Origin: Plotosus lineatus
Taxonomy: Eukaryota; Chordata; Actinopteri; Siluriformes; Plotosidae
Direction of reading: 5' to 3'
DNA: 64,000 nucleotides
Assembly (NCBI GenBank): GCA_024760905.1
Contig: CM045750.1
Coordinates: 13,464,419-13,528,418, forward strand
This document shows, in pieces, positions 47,801 through 61,300 of this stretch. The number at the start of each line of letters is the position of its first letter. Positions within the stretch are counted from its first letter, which is position 1. Position numbers and translations under genes: made by a program. The notes beneath the pieces were generated by a model that saw only the letters and a program-made list of their open reading frames with translations, did not search any database and was not told the DNA's origin.

Positions 47801-50800
47801 GTTTCTGTAGGAGGACAAACATGACACAAACATTCTTAACGTTTTCCAATGCTGTAAAAATGTGTAGAATAAATATTACATTTCAACATTTCTGTCAACG
47901 AAGATTTGCGTCATAGCCTGCGACACACGTTTCTATCAGCAGTTCCGTGCATTGCTTGATGAAGTTGACAGCGAATATTCCGATCTCCTGCTACACAACA
48001 AAGTCCGATGGCTGTCCAGGGGTGAGGTTTTGCGTCGCTTTGTCGCTTGTTTAGAACACGTGAAAACATTCCTGAAAAGCAAAGACCTGAACTACCCGCA
48101 ACTGGAAGATACCGAGTGGCTCGAAAAACTGCACTTTTCGGTGGATATGACAAGCCACCTAAACAAGCTGAATGAAAGTCTCCAGGGGCGGGAAACACTG
48201 CACTGCAAATGCTGGAAGCTGTTTTGTCATTCGAGCGCAAGCTGACTGTCTTTGCCAGAGATGTACAGCGAGGCACGCTCTCCCACTTCCCCTCCCTGAG
48301 AGAATTCAAAGAAGCCCATCACGATCACACACTCAACAGTGATTATTTACAAGGTGCGATCGTTGAAATGCAAACTGCATTTGGGAGCAGATTTTGCGAG
48401 TTCCGAAAGGAAAAAATTACACTGTCTTTCCCTGTCACACCCCTGGAGATTGACCCGTCCTTGTTGAGCACATTTCCAGGAGTAAATCAAGCTGACCTTG
48501 AAATGGAAATGGCTGATATAGCTGACAAAGATTTATGGGTGTCCAAATTCAAACGTCTGACAGCCGAGCTTGAAGACGTCACTCGCCAGAAAGCCCAGCT
48601 TGCCCAAAGCCACAAATGGAGCGAAATTGAAAGCCTCCCAACACCCGAGAAACTTGTCTATGACACATGGAATGCTCTTCCTGACAGTTATAGGAACATG
48701 AAGACATATGCATTTGGAGTATTATCCATCTTTGGATCAACATACCTGTGCGAGCAGATTTTCTCAAACATGAACTACATCAAATCAAAATATCGCACCC
48801 GCCTCACAGATGAGAGCTTGCAGTCCTGCGTCAAGATTAAAGTTACATCTTACATGCCCGATGTTGAGAAGCTGACCAGTGATGTCCGAAAACAGAAGTC
48901 ACATTAAACGGGTAAGAACACAATCCTGTCATAGGCACATATTTAGTAACAAAGTGGCTGTTTTTATAAAGTGATTTCTGATTTTCCTCAGTATATATTT
49001 GGAATGACACTTAGGGATATTATTGTGTTTTGTTGCTCAGGTCCCAGGATAGCTGCGTTGGTTGCGTGTCAAAAGAGAAGAGGATGCTGCTGCGTTTTAC
49101 CCTTGCACTGACTTGCTTGGCATTTGCACAGAAATCAAACTTAAACTGTATTAATTTGATTTTATATACTTTACCTTTTCAAAAGGCTGCTGTTTTATTT
49201 TTATAAATGCAGGCTGCGTTTTATTGCACTCTGTTTGTTGCCCAGATAAGGGGCACGTTTATGCACGTTCCATTTTGTTGTCAAAATAAAAATGACATCA
49301 AAAATCGGATTTCTTTATTGCATTTCTTTAATTTCATCAAAGCAATGAAACATAATTCATTAATATTGTAATGAAGTTAAACTCGAGGTGGCATCGTACA
49401 ACAGAGTGGTCACGTGGTGCGTCATTCTCTACAGGATGCGCTGCAGGGAAAATAAACATTTAATCATGAAGGCTCATTATGTATTTGTAGCCAACTTAGT
49501 CATTTTGATAGTAGGCTAATATAGCTAATATAGATACATACAGCATGTGTTGCCTTCATTATAAGGCTTATATAAGGCTTTTAATTTTTTGAGGCTCCAG
49601 ACATATTTGTTTTTTGTTTTTTTGGTCCAATATGGCTCTTTCAACATTTTGGGTTGCCGACCCCTGTTTTAGGTGAATGTGTTTCATAACTTGGATTTTT
49701 CGTTTGTTGGGTCTTTCGTAAGGTGAGGTACCACTGTACATTAGACTGAAATACTTTACCATTGTCACTGGTATTTATTCTGCCTTCATTGGATTTTTGG
49801 ATTGATGCAGAAGTGGCTGATTGCCTTATGTTTCAGAGTAGACTCATACGAATTTTCGTCTGGCTCTCTCTTTTTAGTAATGATATTATAGTCGGTCATG
49901 CCGGAGTCCCTGCTTCTACTAAGCACTGATAAACTTTGTTTACAACAACCAACAACCTTCTCTGTGTTTTGTTGTGGTGCACATGCAACTTCTGAGATCT
50001 CAGTATTCCTGACCATTCTGCCCTCTGAATCCTTTGATCCATCCTGATGTGCTATTACTGATTGGAGGTCTGATCTCAGAAGCCCCTCAGTCCTGCTGAT
50101 ATGGAAATAAATATCCACTTGGAAACCGTGAAGATGACATTTCACTGCTGGTTATATGAACTCTTTCACTAAAATGATTTAGGACGACAATTACCATTAC
50201 AGTTATAAGATAACCAACTATACTTCACGTTGATCTATAGTTTATTTAAACAGAACTGTACGAGATTTTTTCTCAGGACAACTTCTTTTGTGTGATTAAT
50301 TGTATGCTCTTCTTTTCCTAAAAGCTAAACAAACACCTGAAAAAAAAATCAGTTTGGTTCTCTTGTGTCATGAACTGTACATGCTTTGCCACAACAATCA
50401 TAAGTTTAAATTCTTTACAAAATTTATTTATTATGTAAAGCTGCTTTGTGATGTTAAATATAAAAATAACCACACAAACTACAGTATTTCGAAACTTGTG
50501 TGAAACAAAGGTAACAAATACCATATGTTTATCTTCCCAGATTTCATTGGATAAGGGAGATGCTCCATGTTGGTTTACTTTGATCAGGATCTCAAACAAA
50601 GACACGGATATTAAGCCTAAAATAATTACTGATTTTTATTACCATTATTAACAACTCCTTCAATACAAAATAAATGCCTCTTACTTTCTTAAAAAGAATA
50701 AAGATTATTATGAATTCACAGCTAGAAATATTCCTATTCATCAGAGGTTCCTGACCTAATCTCATTTATCTGTTACAATAAAAAGGTTTTAAAAGTTCTG

Positions 50801-53800
50801 CTGCACTTCAACTAAATCAACACTGTATAACAGAATTGGGCTCCAGAAACAAGACACATTTGTGCAGATGTTGTCAAGCTCCTTCACCAGCTGTGAACAC
50901 CGAAACCACCAGTCTATAATTATCTCCTGGGCAAAGGGCATTCCATAAAAGTAAAAAACTCGTTATGCATTTTCACTTTGCGCCACCAAGAGAGGAAACA
51001 GTGCATTAACTCACTCTGTTGTGAATCATGAAATTAGATGCTGTTCAAGTGGTGCTTTATACTTACAAGCTATAATGCTGTGGACTGGACGTTGCTATGC
51101 AAAGGTGTGTGTGTGTGTGTGTGTGTGTGTGGGGGGGGGTTGTTGGAGTCCCTTCTTGGTAGCGTTCCCCAATGCAACCAAAATGGTGCTTTTGTTCTGT
51201 TTCTAGCATTATTCAGTGCAAGAATAATCTAATAAACGTGATATTACTTATAACGTATAAACTCATATCAGCCAAATACAGTTCGACTTAAAGATAATAA
51301 TGTGCCTCAGGGAAGCATCTTCCTCCATTACCCTGACAAAAGTTAGTTAAATATATGGGTCTGATCACAAAACTGATAGTGAGATATGAATGTCACAACA
51401 TTGACCTTTTACATCTTATGCAGCTTAATAAAAAATAGATTTTCACATTTTTCAATGTATTCGACCAATACGCATTAAACCATGGCAGATTCAAAATAAT
51501 ATTCCTTGGAGAACCAGCATCACATTATCAGTAAGACGACTCAAAAGGTCGAGCTGTCGAGGTGTCCAGGGTGTACTCTGCCCTCGCGCACAGTTGGCTG
51601 ATATATGTGCCAGCCTCCCCACGACCCTAATTAAGATTCAGCAGTTCAGAAAATGAATTAATGAATGGCTCAAAAAGGTCATGTGTATGTAACATGGACA
51701 GAATGAATAGCCATCTGCTCACCAATAATAGCTTTAGCTCATAATTGTGTGATTCATTACACTATGCCAAGTAAAAGTGCTTGACATGTTCAAATTTTTA
51801 TCTAAAGTCATTCACGTGGTTATTGAACGTTTGCAGACCTTAGCAGAGGTTCAGCGGGACACGAAAATAATGAGGTCTTTCTGTTGTAAGAAAATTGAGC
51901 ATGAAAAAGGTGTAAACTAGAAAGTATGTGAATTATTTCAAAGACTGTGTTCACCATATGTACATGTTTTGATATGATATTATCTCCCAGGCATGCACTA
52001 AAGATTTTTATGCATTAATTCACAAATAAACTTGAACATGGAAACATTTATTCAAGTTTGAATTTGGGTAGTTGGAAACTGCCAGTTTCATAATCAGACC
52101 AATATACAGTAGGCTGCAAATTAAGGGTGCAAACAGTAAAAAAATAATCAGTAACAAATCTGAATACACAGAAAGAAAGTGATATTCGAAATATCTGAAG
52201 AATACTGAAATTACTATAAATCGGTAAGAAAAATGTTACGTACGCTGTAACAAATGTAAAAGCTGATCCAGTTTATAAAATATTTCTATTGAAGTACAAA
52301 TCTTACCATGGGTCTGAATCCGGAAGTTGATCTTGCTCTCAGATGGGTGTGTAATGCTATAACCACAGAACTCCACTTCAGGACTGTGGAAACAAAAAGA
52401 AGAAAAAAAAAAAATTCACTAGCGGTTCCATCAAGGCTGCACTGTGACGCAGAGGTTAGCATGTCTGCTTCACAGCAAGAAGGCCTGGGTTCGATTCCCA
52501 GCTCGTGCATTTCTGTGTGGAGTTTGCAAGTTCTTCCAGTGTTCGCGTGGATTTTCTCCAGGTACTCCTATTTTTCTCTCACAGTCCATGAACATGCACA
52601 GTAAACTAATTGTTCCAAATCACACATAGTTTTGGGTGTGAATGTTTGTGTGAGTGTGATGCGATAGCTGGAGAGCTGTCCAGGGTGTATCTCTCCATTG
52701 CACAGAGTCGGCTGAGATGGGCACCAGCCTCCCCTTGGCCCAAATAGGATGAAGTGGCTAAAAATAAATTAAAAATAAATTTAAAAATGAATGAATGAAG
52801 TTCCATGAACCATTCTACAGTAGGACAATAATTTGTGCCACGATAGGCAAACACCCAGGAAAGGAAAGTGAAGAGAAAGCGAGCTGCACCAGAACCAGGA
52901 AAACACTTTCAGTATGTCTTTTACTTATGTAAAAATCCACAACTGCTTTCTGTGCAACCCCAATGTGTGTGGCAGCTCACTACACTGTGTGTGTGTGTGT
53001 GTGTGTGTGCGCGCGCACACACTCACTTTGGATGGGTTAAATGCAGATGAAGACATTTCCCTTATGGGATTAATACAGAATATCAAAAAAAATAAATAAA
53101 TTTTAAAAAATCAAAATAAACCTATTCATAGGAAAACAAATCCTTCATAAAGTAATCATTTTTCACAGAGAGCACGTGTTTCTTTATTATTAGCACCGCT
53201 GCATTTAATACTCTGTCCAATCGCCCTTTGTTAATAATACAGAGTCTTCCGGGGTTTCTTAATTTGACTTATTTAGTAAAAATTTACACCATAAAGTTAA
53301 ATATTTACATGGATAACAATAAAGAATTAAAAAAAAATTCATTTCCATTGTTGCCAATCAAAAAAAAATTACCATACAAAGCCAAAAATTAACTCAAAAC
53401 AAACTTGAATAAAGTTACATTGAATAGATACCAAACTGGCTGCTGGTGAAGAGAAGCTTCCTATAGAATCGCTGATTAAAAACAGGGAATGTTTTCCTGT
53501 GTGGACATGACAAGGGCAAAACCCACCCATCCATTTTCTGAACCGCTTCATCTTAATTAGGGTCATATGGAGGCTTGGGCCCATCACCGCTGACTTTGGG
53601 TGAGGGAAGAGTACACTCCACCAGACCACTGCAGGGCAGAAACACACTAATGGCAATCTAGCCTACTCTTTACAAAAGTCAGCAATGGTTCTTTCCATGC
53701 TTCCCACCATAGACAGTGGGAGAATGACTAGCCTTTGATAACCCATTTAGCTGCGCTGGGGGGCAAAAGAACATAATTTGGTAATTCATGCATGAACGGA

Positions 53801-55244
53801 AGACAACCGAGTCTTTGTTATGTCAGCCCAAAGAATCATGAGAACCAGTGGAAGAAACTGAAAGACACCCAAGGAAACAGTGACGTCCCTGTTCGGTGGT
53901 GTCATCACTAAACCTGTACCAATTCAAACCGAGCAGGTTCAAAACCGACTGTTCATACTGGACCGGTCAAGGCAAGGGTTCATAACAGCCACTGGTACTG
54001 TTGGCCAGCAGGGTATTGGAGAATGAGAAGTGAAACAAAGTTCATGTGGTTTTGATGCTAAAGAGGAAGACAGCGGTATGAAATTCTTATAGGAGGTAAA
54101 AAAAAATTGGAATAGGTGGGACTGCTACAGAAGTTAAGGGAGAAAGCTAGGAAGGTACTAGGGGTGGCATCTGGACAGAAGTAGTAAGGGATAAAGTTGA
54201 TGAGCCACTGAGCTGATGAAGTGCTGCGGTGACCTCTGACTGGAGCACCCAAAAGATGATGATCACCGTTTAGTAAAATAAAACACAAATAGCGATAATT
54301 TGCAAAATGCCGAATATTCACCCCAATAATCAGCCAGGACAACAACAGACCACAAACTATATAATATTCATGAGCTGATGCCCAAGCCAGAAAGTACAGA
54401 TTAGCAAACAGTAGGAATAACAGGTATAAATTCTCATTTCTATTTTCTGTTAAGCTAGTAAATAATACCAGATGTTATCCGATTTTCTGGGAGTTTTTTT
54501 GTATTTTACCAGTTATTGTCTTTATCCGAGAGATTTTGTATCAACTTGGACTGCTCTCATTTCGCATCCCAATGATTAACCAAAGTAGTTTTTAAAAAGT
54601 GTATCACTATGCTTTACAAAACACACCAAAGAGACTATAAATAGAAAAGGTCTAAAAATGGCAGCATTATTTAGTTCCCTGATGATGAGTGAGCTCTTAC
54701 TTTTTCATAATCATGTATCTGAGTGAATTGCCCAGCGTGTGGTCCTCTTCATGCAAGACGAACGTCACGCAGCCTTCATCTGCACCATCTGCTTGAACCT
54801 ATTCACCAAAAACACACAAACTAAATATCAGTGCAGTACATTTGACCCTTTAAACGCCCAGCAGGACCATATGGTCCTCTTTCAAAAATGCTAATAACTA
54901 CTAGACGCGTGCTGCTGCCATTTGGAACGTGTTCTATACTTTTTGTGGCATCATCTTATAACACAGCTTGGTCCCACGTGCCTCAGTCAGCTGTGAGATG
55001 ACCTTGAGTTTGCAGGATTGTGTTGTTCACGAATGTGTGAGAGTGTTATTTGTTATTATTATAGTTTTGTTGAAATGTATTCGGGGTGTTTCCTTAAGCC
55101 GTTTTGATTAGGAAAAACTAGTGATCATTTTTTTAATGCAAAAAATAATTCACGCGTTAAAGGGTTAACAAGCTTTGACCTGACAGAAGACACTCATTTT
55201 CACACTGCTGATTAAACCAGCACCAACAAATCCTGTACTGTGTG

Positions 55245-55325
<81 letters not shown>

Positions 55326-58300
55326 TATTATTTATTAATATTACAAATCATTTAGGATGATCTAATAGTGTCGGGGAGATACATCTATGTACCATAATAA
55401 TTTTCTCTCTGCACAATACATTTATTTATTTTTATTGTATTTCAATTTTTTTTATCTTGTATTGATTACATGCTACACTGTACTTCGTAACCGAACCAAT
55501 ACGTCACACAGCACACTGTGGATGATCGTGGAAACCTAGGACATGTACCTGGGGGAGTTCGCGTACTTCTGCCACTCACAGATATTAAATACGGGGTCAT
55601 TTTCCTCAATAAATAAATGCCCAAGTGCAATTTGTCTCATTTGCTTAATTGGGTTCTCCTCATCTACTTTTTGGACTTGCAGAAATACAGAAAATTATAA
55701 AGGGCTCACAAACTTTCAACCAAGGCTGTAGATGAATACACACCCTCACATCATGATCAGAAGAAATCAGTATTCTGGGGAAGAGGAGGTTGGTAAAGGA
55801 AATGAAGAGCATGTGCTCCCCATGTGCTCAATCCAAAGCCAGGAATTGTTTGTGTGTGTAATATTTCAATCAGTAATAAATAATTTCTGCAAATGCTCTC
55901 CTATTACTCTAATGTGATGGCCACTGCAGGACAAAATCCACAATTCTTAATAACTAACAAAAGCTTAGGTTTTAAAACACTAATGGGAATCAGTTGCAAA
56001 TAGAAGACAGGAAAGGTGGAGAAGAAAAGTAACAGAACTCACCAATCATAACAACAGAAAGGAGGGGCGGTCGGAGTTAAACTTCAAAGGGGGAACAGAT
56101 TAAAACTACACGAGAAAAGTCCAACAGAGTCAAAATCCCCGGGTTTATAATGCACACCAGCCCAGCTGTCAATAACATAGAAGAAAAGCTGATTAATCAA
56201 CCAGGCCACCTCCTCCCACTGCTCCCGGATCTAATACTGGTTCTCACATGGCCAATCCTAGTCCAGGGCAACTGGTAGTTAACATCAGGCCTCTGACAAG
56301 CCTATAGATCCACGTTTCCATATACAGCAAATGTTAAAGGTAGGAGGAGTCTACACTGATACTGACTGCCATTTACACCATAGTATAAACATGCACGATA
56401 ACTGATATTTGACAGTCATGGGGTGTGCCCTAATGATCCGAGAAATTATATCAGTTGGACATAAAATTAGTAAACTCCTCTGAAACTTTTTAAAAGGAAG
56501 AGAGAAAAAAAAACAAGAATTTTGGTGTAAAAATCTTCAAATCATGTTTTTTAGTTTTGAATACAGTATAAACATTTAAGGTTATAGAGGTGTGGTATGT
56601 GAAACACTCAAACCAACCAATCTGGCAACAACAACATGTGGACATGTGACATGTGGTCACATGAAGTCAAATCAATTTGTGGAGCTTAATCTACGAGATT
56701 TGATTGTCAGGAATGCACAGATCGCCTTTTTTCATGCTGGGCATCACAACTTTGGTAAGACATTGTAGCATCAACAGATACACTGCAAACATCTGCTACC
56801 TAATCAAGATCTTATCAAAATCTTATCGCCAGCCAAAACTCATTTAGATCTTATTTTGGAATAATATAACGCATACCGTATTCGACGTGATAAGCACCCA
56901 GGGCACTTTAAAAATTGGAGTGGGTGGGCGCTTATTAAAATATTACCAGCAGAGTAGAAAGGTAAGTGCTTATTACCATCAAGGTGGAAAACATGAATAA
57001 TAACAGAACAATAAGAGTTTTGCTGGTATTTGTATTATTCATTTTGTAGTATCAACCAAACTACTTACATGAAGGCTGAAAATAACAGAAAACAGCATAA
57101 ATTTTGAATAAAAAAGACCCCTTACTTTTCACTCCCGGTGCTCTTCCTTTAAACAATTTCCCACCAGACGTAAAATCAAGCCAATCAACACGAATGTCAA
57201 CTTTAGCACACCAATCAACATGAACATTAACAAAGGCACATGGCCAGGAACGTGCTTAAATGTATGAAGTTAGTGAGCAGGAGAATCGGGTGAAAAATAC
57301 TCGGTCATCACTTTCTGATAGGTCCATATCTGGCTCATCACGCCATTCATTCAGAGCATCCCATAGTTTTGCTGTAGCAGTTTCTAATGGTTCATCAGTT
57401 CTTGGACATTTCCTAAGAGAACACAGCAAAATATTTTCCTGTTTTTTAAAGCACGGCAGAACAATCACATGTGTTGTTACTGATGAACATTATAGACATT
57501 CCCCAGTGGCAGAGGGTCTTGAAATACCGTACAGACTCACTTTTACAGGCAGTGAACACCTCATTTTACAGTTACAGAGACTGCTCAAATACAATTAGTA
57601 AGTGTTTGATGTATGATTTTGCGACCAGTACACATGGGCAGTTATTAGACGCAAGATCAAAATCACTGGGGGGTGCTTATTGGAGCAGGGTGCTTATTAA
57701 GTCGAACACAGTAATCATTTCACATATTCGGTCCTTAATATTGTTTTAAGAATATTTTTATTGATTATAGTTTGGCTCCTGTTAAATAAAGGTAGACATT
57801 CTACCCGTGTAAAAAGATACTTACACTTGGCAAGAACACAGTACTTTAATTTAACAGGAGACAAACTAATCAAGAAAGATATTCTTTAAACAATATTAAT
57901 GATTTTACACCTCAAAACATGACCTTATCCTATTCAAGCCGACTCAGTCCCACCATAAGCCAGGGCTGTATTTTAATTCTCTCTACACGGACAAGATCTG
58001 TGTAGATAAAATATATATTGATTGGATATAAATCTCATTTCTACATGATAAGGATTCTATGGTAAAAATCAATAATATTAGGCAATTTAACTACTACTAC
58101 TACTACTACTTCTTTTCCTTTCGGCTATTTCCCTTTTCCAGGGGTCGCCACAGCGAATCATCTGATTCGTACATTGGATTTGGCATAGATTTTTTTTTTT
58201 TTTTTTTACATCAGATGCCCTTCCTGACACAACCCTTTAGCAAGGAACAGAAACATGCTGACGGCTTTGCAGGTACTCTTTACAAAAGTCAGCAATGGTT

Positions 58301-61300
58301 CTTTTACAATGAACCTCTCACCACAGACAGTGACAGACATTGCCGGCCTTTGATAAGCCAGTTAGCTGCACTGGGGGAAACGGTGACAACCCTGTGGAGA
58401 GTGGGACTCGAACCCCCAACCCTAGAATCAGCGATCTAGCGCCCTATACAATTCTGGGACTGTATACACTAGGCCAGCTGCACAGTGCCCCAGCGCCCTC
58501 TAGTGAAGAAAATATTACATTGCAGGAATGAACACAAATTATTACTGAACTGGGAAATCGGAGTTCAGCAGAACATGAGAAACAAGGCGATGTCCTTGAA
58601 TATACAGTCGGCTCCTTTCTTACAAAAACCCTGAATACGAAAAACATTTTCCTAAATTTTTGTCCTCTATATACGAAACGCGCCAAACCCGCCATTTAAA
58701 CAATGTACGAGTTGCTTTCTCATTGGCTGTCTCCCAACACCCCACCCCGCTGGCCTCCCATTTGCCAGGAGGGAGCTGAATCTCCATAGTACTGTATCTA
58801 TAATGCTTGTTTGTCACACACGTAAAGGAGAGATGTACTGTTGGTTCGTGAGTTTCATGAGTTTTTTTGAGAGTGCTCATTGCAGCTTATTTTTCATTTT
58901 TTAAGTTGTTTAATTCAGTAAATGCCCAGAATGTGGGCAAAACATGGCTCATCCGGACAGCCGATCCCTCAAACAAACAGGTGAATGTTGAGTACTAAAC
59001 AAGTATTCAAAGCACACTTACCTGCTTGACAGATCCTGTTCTATCCTTTATTGCTGAGCGCCAAGCAGGAAGCAACAACTACCAAATTTTAACGTCTTAC
59101 GGTATGACACGGCCGGATTTGAACTCTGACATTCCAGAGGATAAAGCAGACGCTCTACTAACTGAGCTAAATCTAAAGCTAAACCTCATGTCCTCCTTCA
59201 CCACATCCATAAATCGCCTCTTTGGTCTTCCTCTAGGCCTTCTGCCTGGTAGTTCCAGCCTCAGCATCTTACTACCAATATACTCACTATCCCGCCTCCA
59301 CATGTCCAAACTGGAGACTTTGTCTTCAAAACATCTTACATGTGCTGTCCCTCTGATGTACTCATTCCTGATCCTATCCATCCTCGTTACTCCCAAAGAG
59401 AACCTCAACATTTTCATCTCTGCTGCCTCCAGCTCTGCCTCCTGTCTTTTCCCCAGGGCCACCGTTTCTAAACCATACAACATCGCTGGCCTCAACACCG
59501 TCTTGTACACTTTTCCTTTCATTCTTGCCGATACCTTCCTATCACACATCACACCGGACACTTTTCTCCAACAATTCCAACCTGCCTGCACACGCACGCT
59601 TCTTCACCTCTTTTCCACACTCTCCATTGCTCTGGATTGTTGAGCCTAAGTACTCAAAATCCTCCACCTTCTTTATCTCTGCTACCTGTAACCTCACCTT
59701 TCTCCTTGGGTCCTTCTCATTCACACACACATGTATTCTGTCTTATTAAGGCTAACCTTCATGCCTCTCCTTTCCAACCTCCACCTCTCTAGATTTTCCT
59801 GCACTTGTTCTCTGCTCTCACTACAGATCACAATGTCATCTGCAAACATCATAGTCCATGGAGATTCTTGTCTAACCTCGTCTGTAAGCCTGTCCATCAC
59901 CATAGCAAACAAGAAAGGGCTCAGAGCTGATCCTTGATCATTCAAGTCTTTTAGACTTTGTAAACTCCTTCTTTAACTGTGTAGAGCTGCTTTACGAATA
60001 TGTCAATTGTAAAAAGCCTTACACAAATAAAACTGAATTGAATTCTCACCTTCAATTTGAACTCTTAGGAAAATCAGCAAAGCCTGATGGATTTTCACCA
60101 GAGACAATACTCGGGACATTCTTAATGCATTTCAGAATCAAGACTGCTGCTCTGTCAATTAAAATAAAGTAGAACTAGTCTGCAAACTGTGTTTTTTGGC
60201 ACCGATCCGAATTTACCAGTCAAATTTTTATGATGTCATCACAGTGGGACCAAGCAAGATGTGAATCAGTGTTTTTTCCTAGTGCCTAATACACTAAAAG
60301 TGCGGTAAAGTTCCAAAAGTGAATCAGGTGAAATAGTTATACACACCACAGGAGAGTCAAGGGGGGTAAAAAACCACCACTGAGTGAAGTGTGAGAAAAA
60401 AAACTTGAGTCAATATTGCACATATTTTTACCAAAGTGCAAATCTCCCAGGGCAGTGTTGGTCTAGCGGTATAGGGCGCTGGGTCGCTGATCCAAAAGGT
60501 TGGGGGGTTCGAGTCCCACTCTCCTCAAGGTTGTCACTGTCCCCCCAGTGCAACTAACTGGGTTATCAAAGGCCGGCCATGTCTCTCACTGTCTATGGTG
60601 TGAGGCATGTAAAAGAAACATTGCAGACTTTCGTAAAGAATAGGCTGCAAAGCTGTTGGCATGTTTCCACCCTGCAATGGCCTGGCGAGCTGTCCAGGGT
60701 GTACTCTGCCCTTACCCGGAGTTGGCTGGGATGGGCACCAGCCTCCCCATGACCCTAATTAGGATGAAGCGGTTACAGAAAATGAACTGAACAAATCTCC
60801 CTCAAACAATACCAATTTTTATCATCTTTAATTTGATATTACCTGTTTTCATTTAGCACTAACATAGAACAGATAAAGGAAAAAGGAACAACAGTTCTGG
60901 ATCGGCAGAAAAAAAGGGGGCCATTTTTAAAAATGTAAATTCTTAATACTGTATCTAGTCTTATTTGTTAATATAATTAAAAGAGTTGTGTCATTTGAAC
61001 TTCTGTACCGCATTCCACACTTATATCAGCATTTCAACTATTTTTGCAATAATTTTTGCTCTACCAGAAGTTGGTTTCCATTTTTACTTTTTGTCTTCCT
61101 TTCTTTTCTTTCATTATTTTTGTTTTTCCACACAAACTCCCCTATCATTTCAACATCATAATACAGTGCTTTAATCTTCTTTTCTTTTCGGCTTTTTCCC
61201 CATGCTCGAGAGTCGCCAAAGCGAATCATCTGATTCGCACATTTGATTTGGCAGAGGTTTTTATGTCGGATGCGCTTCTTGTCACAATTCTTTAGCAAAA

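Larger units (their letters stand above)
47281..49734 (-). mobile_element. Tigger-like half-element carrying a hAT insertion
   Basis: Reading from the right, CAGTGGTACCTCACCTTACG starts the element. It is split at TTTTAGGT by the hAT copy and resumes to about 47281. The same sequence is found in the other orientation at 58605-58910. No transposase remains. Confidence 0.65.

Noticed and set aside
48209..48907. 232-codon frame as a host GTF2IRD2-like gene
   Set aside because: It lies inside a hAT element with exact 8-bp duplications and lacks its N-terminal half.
59092..59180. Possible tRNA gene on the minus strand
   Set aside because: A and B boxes are present, but the T stem does not pair and a SINE body follows.
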